A DNA stretch of 64,000 nt from Christiangramia forsetii KT0803 (GTDB lineage Bacteria > Bacteroidota > Bacteroidia > Flavobacteriales > Flavobacteriaceae): positions 3,166,501 to 3,230,500 of the forward strand of contig NC_008571.1 of NCBI RefSeq assembly GCF_000060345.1. Reading direction: 5' to 3'. The notes under the pieces were generated by a model that was given only the letters and a program-made list of their open reading frames with translations, ran no database searches and was not told the origin of the DNA. Shown in pieces: positions 42,659-51,834 of the stretch. The translations under genes and the position numbers were made by a program. How positions within the stretch are numbered: position 1 is the stretch's first letter; the number at the start of each line of letters is the position of its first letter.

Positions 42659-42704
42659 AAGAGATTTGCCATATTTGGCTTAATTTTAGATTTAAACCTG
42701 AATA

Positions 42705-45146
42705 ATGTATAGTGCGAAACGCTCCATCACCGCAAAAGTAGTTACCGGATATGTAATTGTAGCCATTTTAGCAGCTCTTGCTGTTTGGTATGTCTATAAC
42801 CAGGTAATCGATTATTCTGAAATCGCTCAATCTAACACCGAAAATAACCGCCAACTTATTCTGGTTAGCGAAATAAGCACCAATCTAAACGAATCTGAAA
42901 ATACCAGTCGCCGACTTATTCAAACAGGTTCAGAAGAGGAATTAAAACTTTATAATTCCCAGATCGATACTATAAAATCCAAACTTAACAGGCTTGAAGA
43001 GATCTATCAAAATATAGATCTTGAAAATGAGGTGGACAGTATTAACAAGCTTCTGAATAAAAAAACTGAAAACTTAAAGGAACTTGTTGCCCTGAGGGAT
43101 ACCGATAGAAATACAAATTATTATTCTAAAGCTTTAAGTGAACTTAGAAATATTGATCAATCTTTTAAAGATTATAGTTATGAGAACAGATTCAGAAATC
43201 TTAAATCTTATCAAAAAGATATCCTGGTTAAATGGCTGGAATATTCAAAAGAAGATAATGAGGAGCGCATAACCACCCAACGTCTTGATTCTGTTGTGAA
43301 ATCTGTAAAAAGGGTTTTAACAGATCTTGAATTTGCTAACAGACAATTTCAGAATGAGGTAATCCAAAAGGAGAATGAATTATTGAACAATGATCTCATC
43401 CTGAATCAACAACTTCAAAGTTTATTGGCCGAACTTGAATTAAAAGAAAGGGAGAATTCAGTAGAAAGAGCTGAAATTTTTCAAAATATGCTAAATAAAA
43501 CTTCAAATATCATCTTTCTTGGAGGTTCAGTTATCCTGCTTATTATCCTCTATTTTATCATTAACATTATTGGAGATGTAACCCGAAGTCAGCGTTACAG
43601 AGTTCAGCTGGAAGAAGCAAAGGAGTTCGCTGAATCCTTACTAGCCAGTCGGGAGCAATTTATGGCCGCGATTACTCACGATCTTAGAAGTCCGCTTACC
43701 ACGGTAATGGGTTATACAGATCTTATTCAGAAAACCGATCTCAATGAAAAACAGAAGCATTATTTAACCCAAATTAAAAAATCTTCAGAATTCATCCTGA
43801 GACTTGTAAACGACCTTTTAGATCTATCCAAATTAGAGGCGGGAAAAATGCTGGTTGAGAAGCTTTCTTTCAACCCAAAAAACCTTATAAAAGATACGGT
43901 AAACAATATTATTCCTGCGGAAAAGAAAAAGGATGTAAAGATCCAAATCGAAGTTTCAAAAGAAACCAATGTTCAAATACAGAGCGATCCTTTCCGGATC
44001 AAGCAAATTCTGGCAAATCTTATCTCAAACGCCTGGAAATTTACAGAAAAAGGAAGTATTCTTATCGCTGCCAAACTTCAGGAAAGTTCTACTGAAAATC
44101 ATATTTTGGAGATCAGGGTGAAAGATTCAGGAATCGGAATTTCCAAGGAAATGCAAGCCAGCATTTTTGAGGAATTTTCCCAGGAGAATAGCAGTATTGA
44201 AAAGCGTTTTGGGGGTTCCGGGCTGGGGCTTGCCATCACCAAGAGACTTACCGAATTACTTGAAGGGAAAATAAAAGTAAATAGCGAACAGGGAAAAGGA
44301 AGTGAGTTTATTATTACTATTCCGGTATTAAAGCTTTCAGAAACCAGGGAAGAAGCAGAAAAAGAAGAAAATACCGAAACGATTATTGAAGAAAATAATT
44401 TACAAACTTCGGGAATGAGAGCTTTAATCGTGGATGATGAACCGGGACAGTTATCACTAACCATGGAAGTAGCGAAATCTATGGGGTTTGAAATTGAAAC
44501 TGCTGAAAATGGAAAGGAAGCCCTTGATCGACTTAAAAACACTGAATTTGATCTTGTGCTAACCGATATTCAAATGCCAATTCTTGATGGTTTCCAGCTT
44601 ATTAAAAACATTCGTACTAATGATGACCTTAAAGATCTTCCGGTAATCGCACTTTCAGGAAGAACAGATATCGCAAAAGACGTCTATAGACAATTAGGTT
44701 TTAACAACAAATTACTGAAACCCTATAAGCCTACTGAACTAAAGCAAAATATAGCCCAGTTACTGGAGGTAAAATATAAAGAAGAGGTGGCTTCCGAAGA
44801 ATCTCACAATGGCAACCTTAAATCTGAAAATTATGACCTCAGCGACATTTATGAATTCTCTGGCCATGACGATCAGGCAATGCAAACCATTATACAGGCA
44901 TTTCTCGAAGGAGCTGGCAGCAGCAGTTTAGAACTTGAAGTTGCTTACAAAGAAGGGGATATTGACAAAATGGGAAAATTAGCCCATAGAATGCTTCCTA
45001 TGCTACGACAAATGAAAGCAAATGAGGTTATACCAGTCCTTATAAAAATGGAATCCAAAGAGGAAGTAAAAAAATCTGAATTTATCTATTTTCAGAAAAA
45101 ACTGAAAGAATTAATGTCCAGCTTAGAAACCGATATTACAGTTTAA
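42705..45146 (+). CDS. Hybrid sensor histidine kinase with receiver and Hpt domains
   Basis: An 813-residue protein: membrane helix at about 9-30, a long periplasmic helical sensor rich in coiled-coil segments, a second helix at about 265-287, a HisKA domain with His325 in AAITHDLRSPLTT, an ATPase domain (NLISNAWKFTEKG, DSGIGIS, GGSGLGLAIT), a receiver with Asp621 in DLVLTDIQMPILDG, and an Hpt domain with His761 in KLAHRMLPML. It thus carries a full internal phosphorelay and needs an external receiver; the NtrC-type regulator that is convergent and overlaps its end by 11 bases is the obvious partner. The signal is unknown. Confidence 0.94.
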   Translation: MYSAKRSITAKVVTGYVIVAILAALAVWYVYNQVIDYSEIAQSNTENNRQLILVSEISTNLNESENTSRRLIQTGSEEELKLYNSQIDTIKSKLNRLEEIYQNIDLENEVDSINKLLNKKTENLKELVALRDTDRNTNYYSKALSELRNIDQSFKDYSYENRFRNLKSYQKDILVKWLEYSKEDNEERITTQRLDSVVKSVKRVLTDLEFANRQFQNEVIQKENELLNNDLILNQQLQSLLAELELKERENSVERAEIFQNMLNKTSNIIFLGGSVILLIILYFIINIIGDVTRSQRYRVQLEEAKEFAESLLASREQFMAAITHDLRSPLTTVMGYTDLIQKTDLNEKQKHYLTQIKKSSEFILRLVNDLLDLSKLEAGKMLVEKLSFNPKNLIKDTVNNIIPAEKKKDVKIQIEVSKETNVQIQSDPFRIKQILANLISNAWKFTEKGSILIAAKLQESSTENHILEIRVKDSGIGISKEMQASIFEEFSQENSSIEKRFGGSGLGLAITKRLTELLEGKIKVNSEQGKGSEFIITIPVLKLSETREEAEKEENTETIIEENNLQTSGMRALIVDDEPGQLSLTMEVAKSMGFEIETAENGKEALDRLKNTEFDLVLTDIQMPILDGFQLIKNIRTNDDLKDLPVIALSGRTDIAKDVYRQLGFNNKLLKPYKPTELKQNIAQLLEVKYKEEVASEESHNGNLKSENYDLSDIYEFSGHDDQAMQTIIQAFLEGAGSSSLELEVAYKEGDIDKMGKLAHRMLPMLRQMKANEVIPVLIKMESKEEVKKSEFIYFQKKLKELMSSLETDITV

Positions 45147-46488
45147 TACCGTATTGTTTCAATTTATTATAAAGTGTTTTTCGGTCTATGGAAAGCATTC
45201 TGGCAGCTTTACTCTTATTCCCACCAGTCTTTTCCAGCGCATCCAGAATTAATTGCTCCTCGTTCTTATTCTTAAACAGGCCATAATCATTTTCATTGGT
45301 ACGTGAAGAAGTTGCAATCTCATGGGGCAATACTTTTAAAGGGATAAGGTCATCCTGAGTTAAAAGTACGGCACGTTTTACCATATTCTTAAGCTCTCGA
45401 AGGTTTCCGGGCCAGTTATAGTTTTTAAAGGCATGAATAGCCTCATCTGTAAAACCAAGAATATTCTTTTCAAGATCTCCGTTTGCTTCATCTAAAAATT
45501 GATTCGCAAACAACATAAGATCTTCTTTCCTTTCCCTTAATGCAGGAACTTTAATAGAAAACTCATTTAATCTATGATAAAGGTCTTCTCTAAACTCCCC
45601 TTCTTTTACTGCTTCAGAAAGATCTTCATTGGTAGCCGTAACAACACGAATATCAACTTCTACCTCATTATTGCTACCTACAGGCTTAACTCTACGCTCT
45701 TGTAAAGCTCTTAATAATTGTACCTGAAGTTCATAGGTAAGATTTCCAATTTCGTCCAGAAACAGGGTTCCTCCATTTGCTGCTTCAAAATGTCCCGTTT
45801 TATCGTTAATTGCTCCAGTAAATGAGCCTTTAAGATGTCCGAAAAACTCACTGGAAGCGATCTCCTTCGGAATTGCTCCACAATCTACCGCTATAAAAGG
45901 AGCGGCATGCCTTTTACTCTGCAAGTGAATACTTTTAGCTATCTGTTCTTTTCCTGTACCACTTTCACCGGTCACTAAAACCGACATATTTGTAGGGGCA
46001 ACTAATTCTACATAATCACTTAGCCTTCTTGAAGGCTCACTCACCCCTTTAACCAGATCAAGATTTTCTGTTAGAGGGCCCCTGTTTTTCCTGGCAGGCT
46101 TAGGTTTTGAAACCACCGGAGCTACTTCATTGGTATGCAATGCATTTTCAATGGTTTGCAGAATAGATTCTGGTCTGAAAGGTTTGGAAACATAGTCGAA
46201 CGCTCCTTCTTTCATGGCATTTACAGCCATACTTATCTCTGCATAACTGGTCATTACAATAACCTGAGTAGACGGATTTTCTGCTTTTACATTCTTCAGA
46301 ATCTCTAATCCATCATTATCAGGTAACCTAACATCGGTTAAGACCAGATCAAATTTATTTGATGATATTTTTTTAAAGGCTTCAGAAGCTGAATAAACAA
46401 GAGTTACCTTATAATTCCTTTTCTCAAGAAAGGTTTTTAGCATGGTACCAAATGCTACATCGTCTTCAACAACCAAAACTTTAGACAT
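45136..46488 (-). CDS. Sigma-54-dependent response regulator, NtrC family
   Basis: A 450-residue regulator: receiver with phospho-Asp52 ([10 protein letters not shown]), AAA+ domain with GESGTGKE (Walker A), the sigma-54 contact loop written GSFTGA where GAFTGA is standard, GGTLFLDE (Walker B), and a FIS-type helix-turn-helix at the end ([20 protein letters not shown]). It should activate sigma-54 promoters when phosphorylated, most likely by the adjacent hybrid kinase. Ser in place of Ala in the loop is a natural variant. Confidence 0.95.
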   Translation of the reverse strand: MSKVLVVEDDVAFGTMLKTFLEKRNYKVTLVYSASEAFKKISSNKFDLVLTDVRLPDNDGLEILKNVKAENPSTQVIVMTSYAEISMAVNAMKEGAFDYVSKPFRPESILQTIENALHTNEVAPVVSKPKPARKNRGPLTENLDLVKGVSEPSRRLSDYVELVAPTNMSVLVTGESGTGKEQIAKSIHLQSKRHAAPFIAVDCGAIPKEIASSEFFGHLKGSFTGAINDKTGHFEAANGGTLFLDEIGNLTYELQVQLLRALQERRVKPVGSNNEVEVDIRVVTATNEDLSEAVKEGEFREDLYHRLNEFSIKVPALRERKEDLMLFANQFLDEANGDLEKNILGFTDEAIHAFKNYNWPGNLRELKNMVKRAVLLTQDDLIPLKVLPHEIATSSRTNENDYGLFKNKNEEQLILDALEKTGGNKSKAARMLSIDRKTLYNKLKQYGIKL

Positions 46489-46554
46489 AGATCAATTTTA
46501 AAAAGCTCAACAAAGGTAATAATCTTTAAATCATTAGGTTTTAAAAGAAAGCAT

Positions 46555-46588
46555 AAAAAAAGAGAGGTTGATGTGCAACCTCTCTTTT
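46555..46588. terminator. Strong bidirectional terminator
   Basis: AAAAGAGAGGTTG and CAACCTCTCTTTT form a perfect 13-base stem with a five-base loop, with A and T runs on both sides. On the minus strand it closes the structured non-coding stretch. Confidence 0.85.
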
Positions 46589-46823
46589 CTGACAATTTTG
46601 TGGTTATATAAATTGTCTAAAACTAATTCCCATTTAACAGACTTCTCAACATCTTGAAAAAATAAACAAGCAAAAAAGTGATTCTTAGTGTTAGTTTTCT
46701 GGTTGTTGTTTTCAGGATAGAACCTGAAAACAATCACTTTTTTGCGTGTTCACGGGGGTAGATTAACTACTTAACTCTTCATTGATCTGCTGTCCAGGAG
46801 TTGGTTTCTCCTAAAACGGACAT
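46555..46823 (-). ncRNA. Candidate structured RNA or long structured 3' UTR
   Basis: On the minus strand, straight after the stop of the small secreted protein gene, come four hairpins in a row: GTCC-N5-AGGAG/CTCCT-GGAC (46792-46821); an outer 12-base stem GCAAAAAAGTGA/TCACTTTTTTGC (46670-46681 with 46734-46745) enclosing an inner 11-base hairpin CCTGAAAACAA/TTGTTTTCAGG with loop TTCTAT (46706-46733); GACAATT/AATTGTC (46591-46617); and the 13-base terminator. There is no coding frame of quality. It may be a separate small RNA or the 3' end of the upstream mRNA. Confidence 0.4.
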
Positions 46824-47168
46824 CTATTCTTTAGACTCATCTAGATCATCTTCTTCAATCCAGTTACCATCCTGATCGATAAAAACCTTTTCGGTCTCAC
46901 CTTTCACATCCAGTTTAAGCTTGTAAACTTTCAAATCGCCTTCGCTCTTTACCCAGGCTTCAGAAGCAACCGCTCCATTATAATCTGTCATCACAGCATC
47001 TTTCACAGCTTGCGGTAATGCCATCACTTCAACAGAAGCAAATTCTTCCTGCTCCACTTCCATTTCCATTTCAGTCTCTACCTCTACTTCTTCCACTTGT
47101 GCGTGAAGATTATTAGTAGCAAAAAACATAGCTCCAATGGTCATAATACCTAATGCAATCTTTTTCAT
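46824..47168 (-). CDS. Small secreted protein, PepSY-like
   Basis: A 114-residue protein with a signal peptide (LGIMTIGAMFFATNNLHA), an extremely Glu/Val-rich stretch (VEEVEVETEMEMEVEQEE), and a domain LPQAVKDAVMTDYNGAVASE..VYKLKLDVKGETEKVFIDQDG that resembles PepSY-like/BLIP-like domains of Bacteroidota. It is periplasmic or surface exposed. The acidic repeat may bind cations. Function unknown. Confidence 0.75.
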   Translation of the reverse strand: MKKIALGIMTIGAMFFATNNLHAQVEEVEVETEMEMEVEQEEFASVEVMALPQAVKDAVMTDYNGAVASEAWVKSEGDLKVYKLKLDVKGETEKVFIDQDGNWIEEDDLDESKE

Positions 47169-47677
47169 AATTATTGTTTTATTGATCTATTTAGTTTGAT
47201 CTTTTAGTTATATCAAACACAATAGAATAATTATGCCATTTTCATCAATACACCCTAAACACCTATAAAACAAAGTGATATTAAATAATACAGTATTTAT
47301 TTCACAAAATATTATGTAGAAAGATGAGTATTCATTATTAATACTTGTGGAATTTAGTCCTCACCTCCATGAATTTTTTAGACTCTTTAAGTATCTCTAA
47401 ATGCTGTAAAATAGAAAAGACTCCAAAAGGAGCCTTTTCAATCCGAAAATCTAAATTATAAAACAGAATAAATTAGTTAGTTGATAATCTATTCCGTTCC
47501 CAATACTAACCTACTTAATACATTGTAAAAATCGTACCACTAACCAAAATACATAGAAGAACGCCTACTTATACTGAAAAATAGCATGTTAAATTTTTCA
47601 TCCTGAAATTACAGGTAGATAATTCCACAAAAAACATGTAGACCCTGCCTCATAATTGGGGAGTATTTCTACACTTT
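47169..47677. other. Non-coding gap of about 500 bases
   Basis: This AT-rich gap between the PepSY-like gene and arfB has no open frame of note, no dispersed repeat and, apart from the hairpin at 47415-47438, no structure I can point to. Confidence 0.5.
47415..47438 (-). terminator. Hairpin downstream of arfB
   Basis: On the minus strand AAAAGGCTCC / GGAGTCTTTT form a 10-base stem with one G-T pair and loop TTTT, followed by CTATTTTA. It is 240 bases past arfB, and could end the thiamine/arfB transcript. Confidence 0.5.
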
Positions 47678-48079
47678 TTACTTTAAGGGATCTTTTCTAT
47701 TTGCCTTAATTTCAGATTTTTTCTTTTTGGCTTTCAATCTTTTAATTTTTGAAGCCCTCGTAGGTTTTGTCTTCTTACGACGTTTAGGTTTTTTAAGTAC
47801 TTCTTTAATCTCAAAAAGGAAATTTTGAGTTACAATATCTTTATTGGTGTGCTGACTCCTGGAATCCTCACTATTCATCTTAAGAATCCCTTCTTTATTG
47901 ATCCTTCCCGATAACTTATTAAATATGCGTTTCTTTTCCTGATCAGAAAGCGCCTGAGAATTTTCAACATCAAAACTTAACTCTACTTTTGTTGCCGTCT
48001 TATTTGCATGCTGACCACCGGGACCGGAGCTTCGCACTGCTTTATAGTCCAGTTCAGTTAGAACGAATTCTTCATCCAT
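47678..48079 (-). CDS. arfB: Alternative ribosome-rescue factor / peptidyl-tRNA hydrolase ArfB
   Basis: ArfB (133 residues) releases stalled ribosomes by hydrolysing peptidyl-tRNA without a stop codon. The catalytic GGQ is at residues 21-23 in SSGPGGQHANKT, and the C-terminal tail is full of Lys and Arg (KPKRRKKTKPTRASK), which reaches into the empty mRNA channel. It begins one base after the DUF4301 stop, so it closes that operon. Confidence 0.94.
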   Translation of the reverse strand: MDEEFVLTELDYKAVRSSGPGGQHANKTATKVELSFDVENSQALSDQEKKRIFNKLSGRINKEGILKMNSEDSRSQHTNKDIVTQNFLFEIKEVLKKPKRRKKTKPTRASKIKRLKAKKKKSEIKANRKDPLK

Positions 48080-48080
48080 A

Positions 48081-49619
48081 TTATGAAGCCTGATGGGAGT
48101 CTTTCAATAGATCTGAAACTGTTTTAACAGGATTAAATGTTTCTACAGGAACTTCCACAAAAATGGTATTCCATTTTGCCATGCCTCCATTCCATAGACC
48201 GGGACGTTCTAGAGCCTTTAAGGCTTTTCCATACTTAGTCTTATCAGCGATAAAGCTCATTTCCTTATCTACATATCCAGGTAGATCGAAACCTTCTCCG
48301 TTATGATCTTTCAGACTACAAACGATATCTACCGGGTTAAAATGAGTTGATTCCCGCGCTGTTTTTGCCTGTTCTGGATTATCATTATCTATCTGAGCAC
48401 CTTCAATAATTTGAAGTGAGATTTCTCCATTTTTATCTTTTACAAGAAAAGGACCTCCTCCGGGTTCTCCCTCGTTTTTAACCATTCCGCATACTCTTAG
48501 CGGACGATGTAATTTCTCTTTCAGATCTTCAATAAATAAATCATGATTAGATGAGCTTTTAATGAAAAGCTCCTCATTTAAAAAACGCTGAATTTCATCC
48601 AATTTTTCAGAAGGTACATTTCCTTTTTCCAGGGTTTCTAAATACTTGAAAATTTGTTGCTGAACCTTGAAAAGCTTCCCTCCTAACATCTTTTTATAAT
48701 TCGCAACATTTTGCATTGCCTCTTCAGTTACCACATTGTCAATATTTTTAACAAAAACAATCTCTGCATCTAACTGATTTAGATTTTCTATCAAAGCACC
48801 ATGGCCTCCGGGTCTGAAGAAGAGGTCATTCTCTTCAGTTCTAAAAAGCTCAAAATTATTATCTACCGCGATAGTATCTGTCTTAGGATCCTGATAGGAA
48901 TATTCGATTTCAAATTTAACCCCGGTCTCGTTTTCTACTCTTTCCTGGATCTCTTTCCATTCTCCCTTAAATTTATCTTTATCTCCTTTTGCAACCGTAA
49001 AATGCAGTTTAGCAACTCCATTTACCTCAACATATTTCGCTGCTTCCAACAAGTGTTCTTCAAAAGCAGTGGCAGTATTCATATTATACTTATGAAATGG
49101 CACTAATCCTTTTGGAAGATTGCTTAAATACAAACCATCAGACTCCAAAATAGTCTTTACTAATATCTTATGCCTTTTATCGTTGGAAAGATCTTCATAA
49201 TCTGAATGATTCTTTTTAGCTCTCTCCACAGCGTGTTCATAAAATGGCAACTGCTCCATATGATTGAAAAAACGCTGAAGATCGGCATCCTGCTTTTTAT
49301 CAAGATAATCTCTTAAAGTATCATTTTCAGGATCAAATTCACCTGCAAAATTGTGCAATGCTTTGAACATTCTGGATGCCGCACCAGAAGCCGGTACAAA
49401 TTTCAGGATGCTGTGATTATCTTTTTCAGCATCATAAAAACTGATCAATTCTTTTTTACCTGCTGGCTCTATCCTGCTTATTCCATTTCCTACGGTCGCA
49501 GCTTCGGTAATATTCACCTTAATATTTCCTCGCTTAAAGATCTCCACCTGCTCCTCGACTTCTTGGGTTGAAAGCCCTTTCTCTTCAATCTGCAAAATAT
49601 CTTTTTGACTAAAATTCAC
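48081..49619 (-). CDS. DUF4301 family protein
   Basis: A 512-residue protein matching DUF4301, found mainly in Bacteroidota. It contains KFVPASGAASRMFKALHNF near residue 75, FRPGGHGALIENLNQLDAE in the middle and GGPFLVKDKNG later, which together look like a nucleotidyltransferase-type sugar-nucleotide fold. The biochemical role is unknown. It overlaps the NadR-like gene by 11 bases, suggesting a functional tie to the PnuC operon. Confidence 0.85.
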   Translation of the reverse strand: MNFSQKDILQIEEKGLSTQEVEEQVEIFKRGNIKVNITEAATVGNGISRIEPAGKKELISFYDAEKDNHSILKFVPASGAASRMFKALHNFAGEFDPENDTLRDYLDKKQDADLQRFFNHMEQLPFYEHAVERAKKNHSDYEDLSNDKRHKILVKTILESDGLYLSNLPKGLVPFHKYNMNTATAFEEHLLEAAKYVEVNGVAKLHFTVAKGDKDKFKGEWKEIQERVENETGVKFEIEYSYQDPKTDTIAVDNNFELFRTEENDLFFRPGGHGALIENLNQLDAEIVFVKNIDNVVTEEAMQNVANYKKMLGGKLFKVQQQIFKYLETLEKGNVPSEKLDEIQRFLNEELFIKSSSNHDLFIEDLKEKLHRPLRVCGMVKNEGEPGGGPFLVKDKNGEISLQIIEGAQIDNDNPEQAKTARESTHFNPVDIVCSLKDHNGEGFDLPGYVDKEMSFIADKTKYGKALKALERPGLWNGGMAKWNTIFVEVPVETFNPVKTVSDLLKDSHQAS

Positions 49620-50187
49620 GATCCTTATCTTTTAATAGTTGGTCAATTTTTTTCACTGCGTTATTTAAACGCTCTTCCCTGTTTCCTTTTAAAATGAAAT
49701 AAGGTTTTTGATGTTTATCCAGAGTATTCTGAAATCTTTGAAACATCCCTTCACGATCGTGAGGTTTATCTCTCAAATCATCTGGTGTCCAGGGAACATC
49801 AATATACGTCAAAAAGTAGAGATGATAATGGTTGTTTAACGCATGTTTAAGAAGTTGAGGATCGCAATAGCCCTCATAATAAGCTTCGGAATATACTTTA
49901 AGTTCCAGCAAGTCTGTATCGCAAATTAGCAGGTTATCTGCTTGTTTTGAAAGTTTGTTTTCGGCTTCCATCTGCCCTTCTGCGATTGGAATAATATCTT
50001 TAGGTTCACAGATGCGTTTTTCAGTATCCCAGACTCCTTGAAGATATTCCCGCATAAATTCTTTCACCATGGGCTCCTTGTAGTGACTGGCGAGATCTTC
50101 GGAGAGAGTGGTCTTTCCCGTAGACTCAGACCCGAAAAGGACAATTTTTATGCAGGACGCAGGTCGTTGCGCAAGTTTTTCTTCCAT
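49609..50187 (-). CDS. NadR-like AAA ATPase / nucleoside kinase
   Basis: A 192-residue P-loop protein with GSESTGKTT at residues 19-27, like the ribosylnicotinamide kinase domain of NadR, but without the NMN adenylyltransferase or DNA-binding domains. In thiamine-type operons such a gene may phosphorylate the vitamin; in nicotinamide-riboside operons it makes NMN. The thiamine-binding neighbour favours the former, but this is inference. It overlaps pnuC by 40 bases. Confidence 0.82.
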   Translation of the reverse strand: MEEKLAQRPASCIKIVLFGSESTGKTTLSEDLASHYKEPMVKEFMREYLQGVWDTEKRICEPKDIIPIAEGQMEAENKLSKQADNLLICDTDLLELKVYSEAYYEGYCDPQLLKHALNNHYHLYFLTYIDVPWTPDDLRDKPHDREGMFQRFQNTLDKHQKPYFILKGNREERLNNAVKKIDQLLKDKDREF

Positions 50188-50780
50188 GCTTTATAGCCGT
50201 ATATCGCAATTATTGTGAATACCAAATATTGCAGACTGGTAAAGGTAAGACCTTTATAAAAGTAGAGTGGTACAGAAATAATATCTCCTATAATCCAGTA
50301 AATCCAGTTTTCGATTTTTTTCTTAGCCATTAACCACATCCCCACAAAGAAAATCGCTGTGGTTACCGTATCTATATAAGCGGTCCAGTTATTCCATTTG
50401 TCAAAATATTCGTAGACCGCAAACACAAATAATAAGGTTCCCAAAAAAATAAACACAGACTGAAATTGTTCCTTTTTAGTAGTGCTTGTAATAGGGGTAT
50501 AATGCTCTGGATCTACTTTTCGGGTCCAGATATACCAACCATAGATGCTCATGGAGAAATAGTAAGCGTTGATCATCATATCTCCTAGCAATTGCCACTG
50601 CCATAACAGATACACAAAGATCAATGTGCTCACAATACCGGTTGGGTATACCAGAATATTATTTTGCTTGGAATACCAAACCGATAGAAATCCGAAGATT
50701 ACCGCAATGATTTCGAGAATTATAAAAAGTGTTGGATAATCTGAATACTGACTAAAGAAATAATCAAAAATCGGCTGCAT
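50148..50780 (-). CDS. PnuC family vitamin transporter (probable thiamine, PnuT)
   Basis: A 210-residue membrane protein with seven predicted helices. WNNWTAYIDTVTTAIFFVGMW and WIYWIIGDIISVPLYFYKG are the family motifs for the substrate channel. PnuC carries nicotinamide riboside and PnuT thiamine by facilitated diffusion, with trapping by a kinase. Here the upstream gene is a thiamine-binding protein, so PnuT is more likely. It overlaps that gene by 17 bases. Confidence 0.85.
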   Translation of the reverse strand: MQPIFDYFFSQYSDYPTLFIILEIIAVIFGFLSVWYSKQNNILVYPTGIVSTLIFVYLLWQWQLLGDMMINAYYFSMSIYGWYIWTRKVDPEHYTPITSTTKKEQFQSVFIFLGTLLFVFAVYEYFDKWNNWTAYIDTVTTAIFFVGMWLMAKKKIENWIYWIIGDIISVPLYFYKGLTFTSLQYLVFTIIAIYGYKAWKKNLRNDLRPA

Positions 50781-51024
50781 ATTCGCTACGGTCAGATTTC
50801 ACGATCTTTACGTACATAAGTCCGCGGTCTATCGCTTCAAATGCATTTTTGATCTCTTTATTTAACAATCCCATTACCTCATCATAATCTCCATAAACCT
50901 GGGTACTCAGTGGGTTTTCTTTCACTGTAAGTCCCGACTCTCTCATTTTTTTGATGAAATTAATGATCGCCGGTTCATAATTATCCTGAATGGGCGTAAG
51001 TGTAAGTTCTACTGATATGTTCAT
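50764..51024 (-). CDS. Thiamine-binding protein (MTH1187/YkoF-like)
   Basis: An 86-residue ferredoxin-like protein of the MTH1187/YkoF (DUF77) type: MNISVELTLTPIQDNYEPAI and LSTQVYGDYDEVMGLLNKEI. Family members bind thiamine or its pyrimidine. It is the first gene of the PnuC operon. The likely -7 box (TAACTTTG on the minus strand at 51043-51050) is so close to the start that there is no room for a riboswitch. Confidence 0.85.
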   Translation of the reverse strand: MNISVELTLTPIQDNYEPAIINFIKKMRESGLTVKENPLSTQVYGDYDEVMGLLNKEIKNAFEAIDRGLMYVKIVKSDRSEYAADF

Positions 51025-51042
51025 TGAATTCTATTTTCCAAC

Positions 51043-51050
51043 CAAAGTTA
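51043..51050 (-). promoter_or_regulatory. Candidate -7 box TAACTTTG of the thiamine-binding/PnuC operon
   Basis: An exact TAnnTTTG match 19 bases before the start codon on the minus strand; no clear -33 element. The transcript would have a leader of only about a dozen bases. Confidence 0.4.
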
Positions 51051-51119
51051 GCCAAAACTGAATGGAATTTTAGATAATTGAGAATGAACAATTGAAAATT
51101 GATAATCCGGAGGAGATAA

Positions 51120-51435
51120 TTAGGCTCTTCACATGGAAGAATTTCTTGAAATATGGAATTATTGAAAGGCCTTCTTCCTATAATTTCGAAGAAGTGAAGC
51201 GACTGAGAAATCTCTTTTTAAAATACAATTTCTTATAGATTTCTCCCTTTGGTCGAAATGACAAAAATTTCCAACCTTAAAGACATCCTGCGACTGCGCT
51301 CAGGATGACATACCGTAAGACCGTCATGCTGAACCTGATTCAGCATCTGTTGAGACCCTGAAACGATCCCGATAGCTATCGGGACAGGGCGACGATAAAA
51401 CATTAATATATTTGCGATTATTGCAATGAGCTTGT
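51120..51435. repeat. Dispersed repeat cluster (A, B, C) with nested palindrome
   Basis: The gap from 51024 to 51448 contains GATTTCTCCCTTTGGTCGAA (C), CCTGCGACTGCGCTCAGGAT (A), GTCATGCTGAACCTGATTCA (B left) and CCCTGAAACGA..CAGGGCGACG (B right) whose apex is interrupted by the palindrome TCCCGATAGCTATCGGGA (51367-51384), then a short A-like GAGCTTGTCGAGGTG. No gene is supported. Confidence 0.85.
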
Positions 51436-51447
51436 CGAGGTGCTTTA

Positions 51448-51834
51448 CTATTCCATGGAATGAATCCCGATCATATTGCCTTCGGTATCCTTAGCGAGAC
51501 TTATAAAACCATATTCCCCAATAGACATTTTCGCCCTTTCCACCTTTCCCCCGGCATCTTTTATCCTCGATTCTTCCACACTACAATCCTCACTGAAAAA
51601 GTAAACAATAGTACTATTCTTTCCTACGTCCATTCCTTTCATATAAACCAAAGCTCCTGAAGCCTTACCCTTAGATTCCATATCCCCAGGAAACCCGAGC
51701 ATTTTTATTTCCTCGTCGGTGGGATCTCCTATTTCAGATAATTCCGTTTTAAATACTTGCTCGTAAAAAGATTTGGCCCGATTAAGATCGTTTACATAGA
51801 TCTCAAACCAAACGACCGGATTTTCAATATTCAT
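51448..51834 (-). CDS. VOC family protein (glyoxalase/bleomycin-resistance fold)
   Basis: A 128-residue protein with two beta-alpha-beta-beta-beta units: VVWFEIYVNDLNRAKSFYEQ and ISLAKDTEGNMIGIHSME. The metal ligands of glyoxalase-type proteins are only partly visible (Glu in EIYV, His in GIHS). It resembles YdcJ/PhnB-like VOC proteins of unknown substrate. Repeats flank it on both sides. Confidence 0.85.
   Translation of the reverse strand: MNIENPVVWFEIYVNDLNRAKSFYEQVFKTELSEIGDPTDEEIKMLGFPGDMESKGKASGALVYMKGMDVGKNSTIVYFFSEDCSVEESRIKDAGGKVERAKMSIGEYGFISLAKDTEGNMIGIHSME

Noticed and set aside
46534-46737. Open frame of 67 residues on the minus strand
   Set aside because: It reads through two strong hairpins and a terminator; the residues are what the inverted repeats happen to encode.
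51036-51110. A TPP riboswitch before the thiamine-binding/PnuC operon
   Set aside because: I looked for CTGAGA and GAACCTG-type elements upstream of 51024 on the minus strand and found none; the -7 box is too near the start codon.
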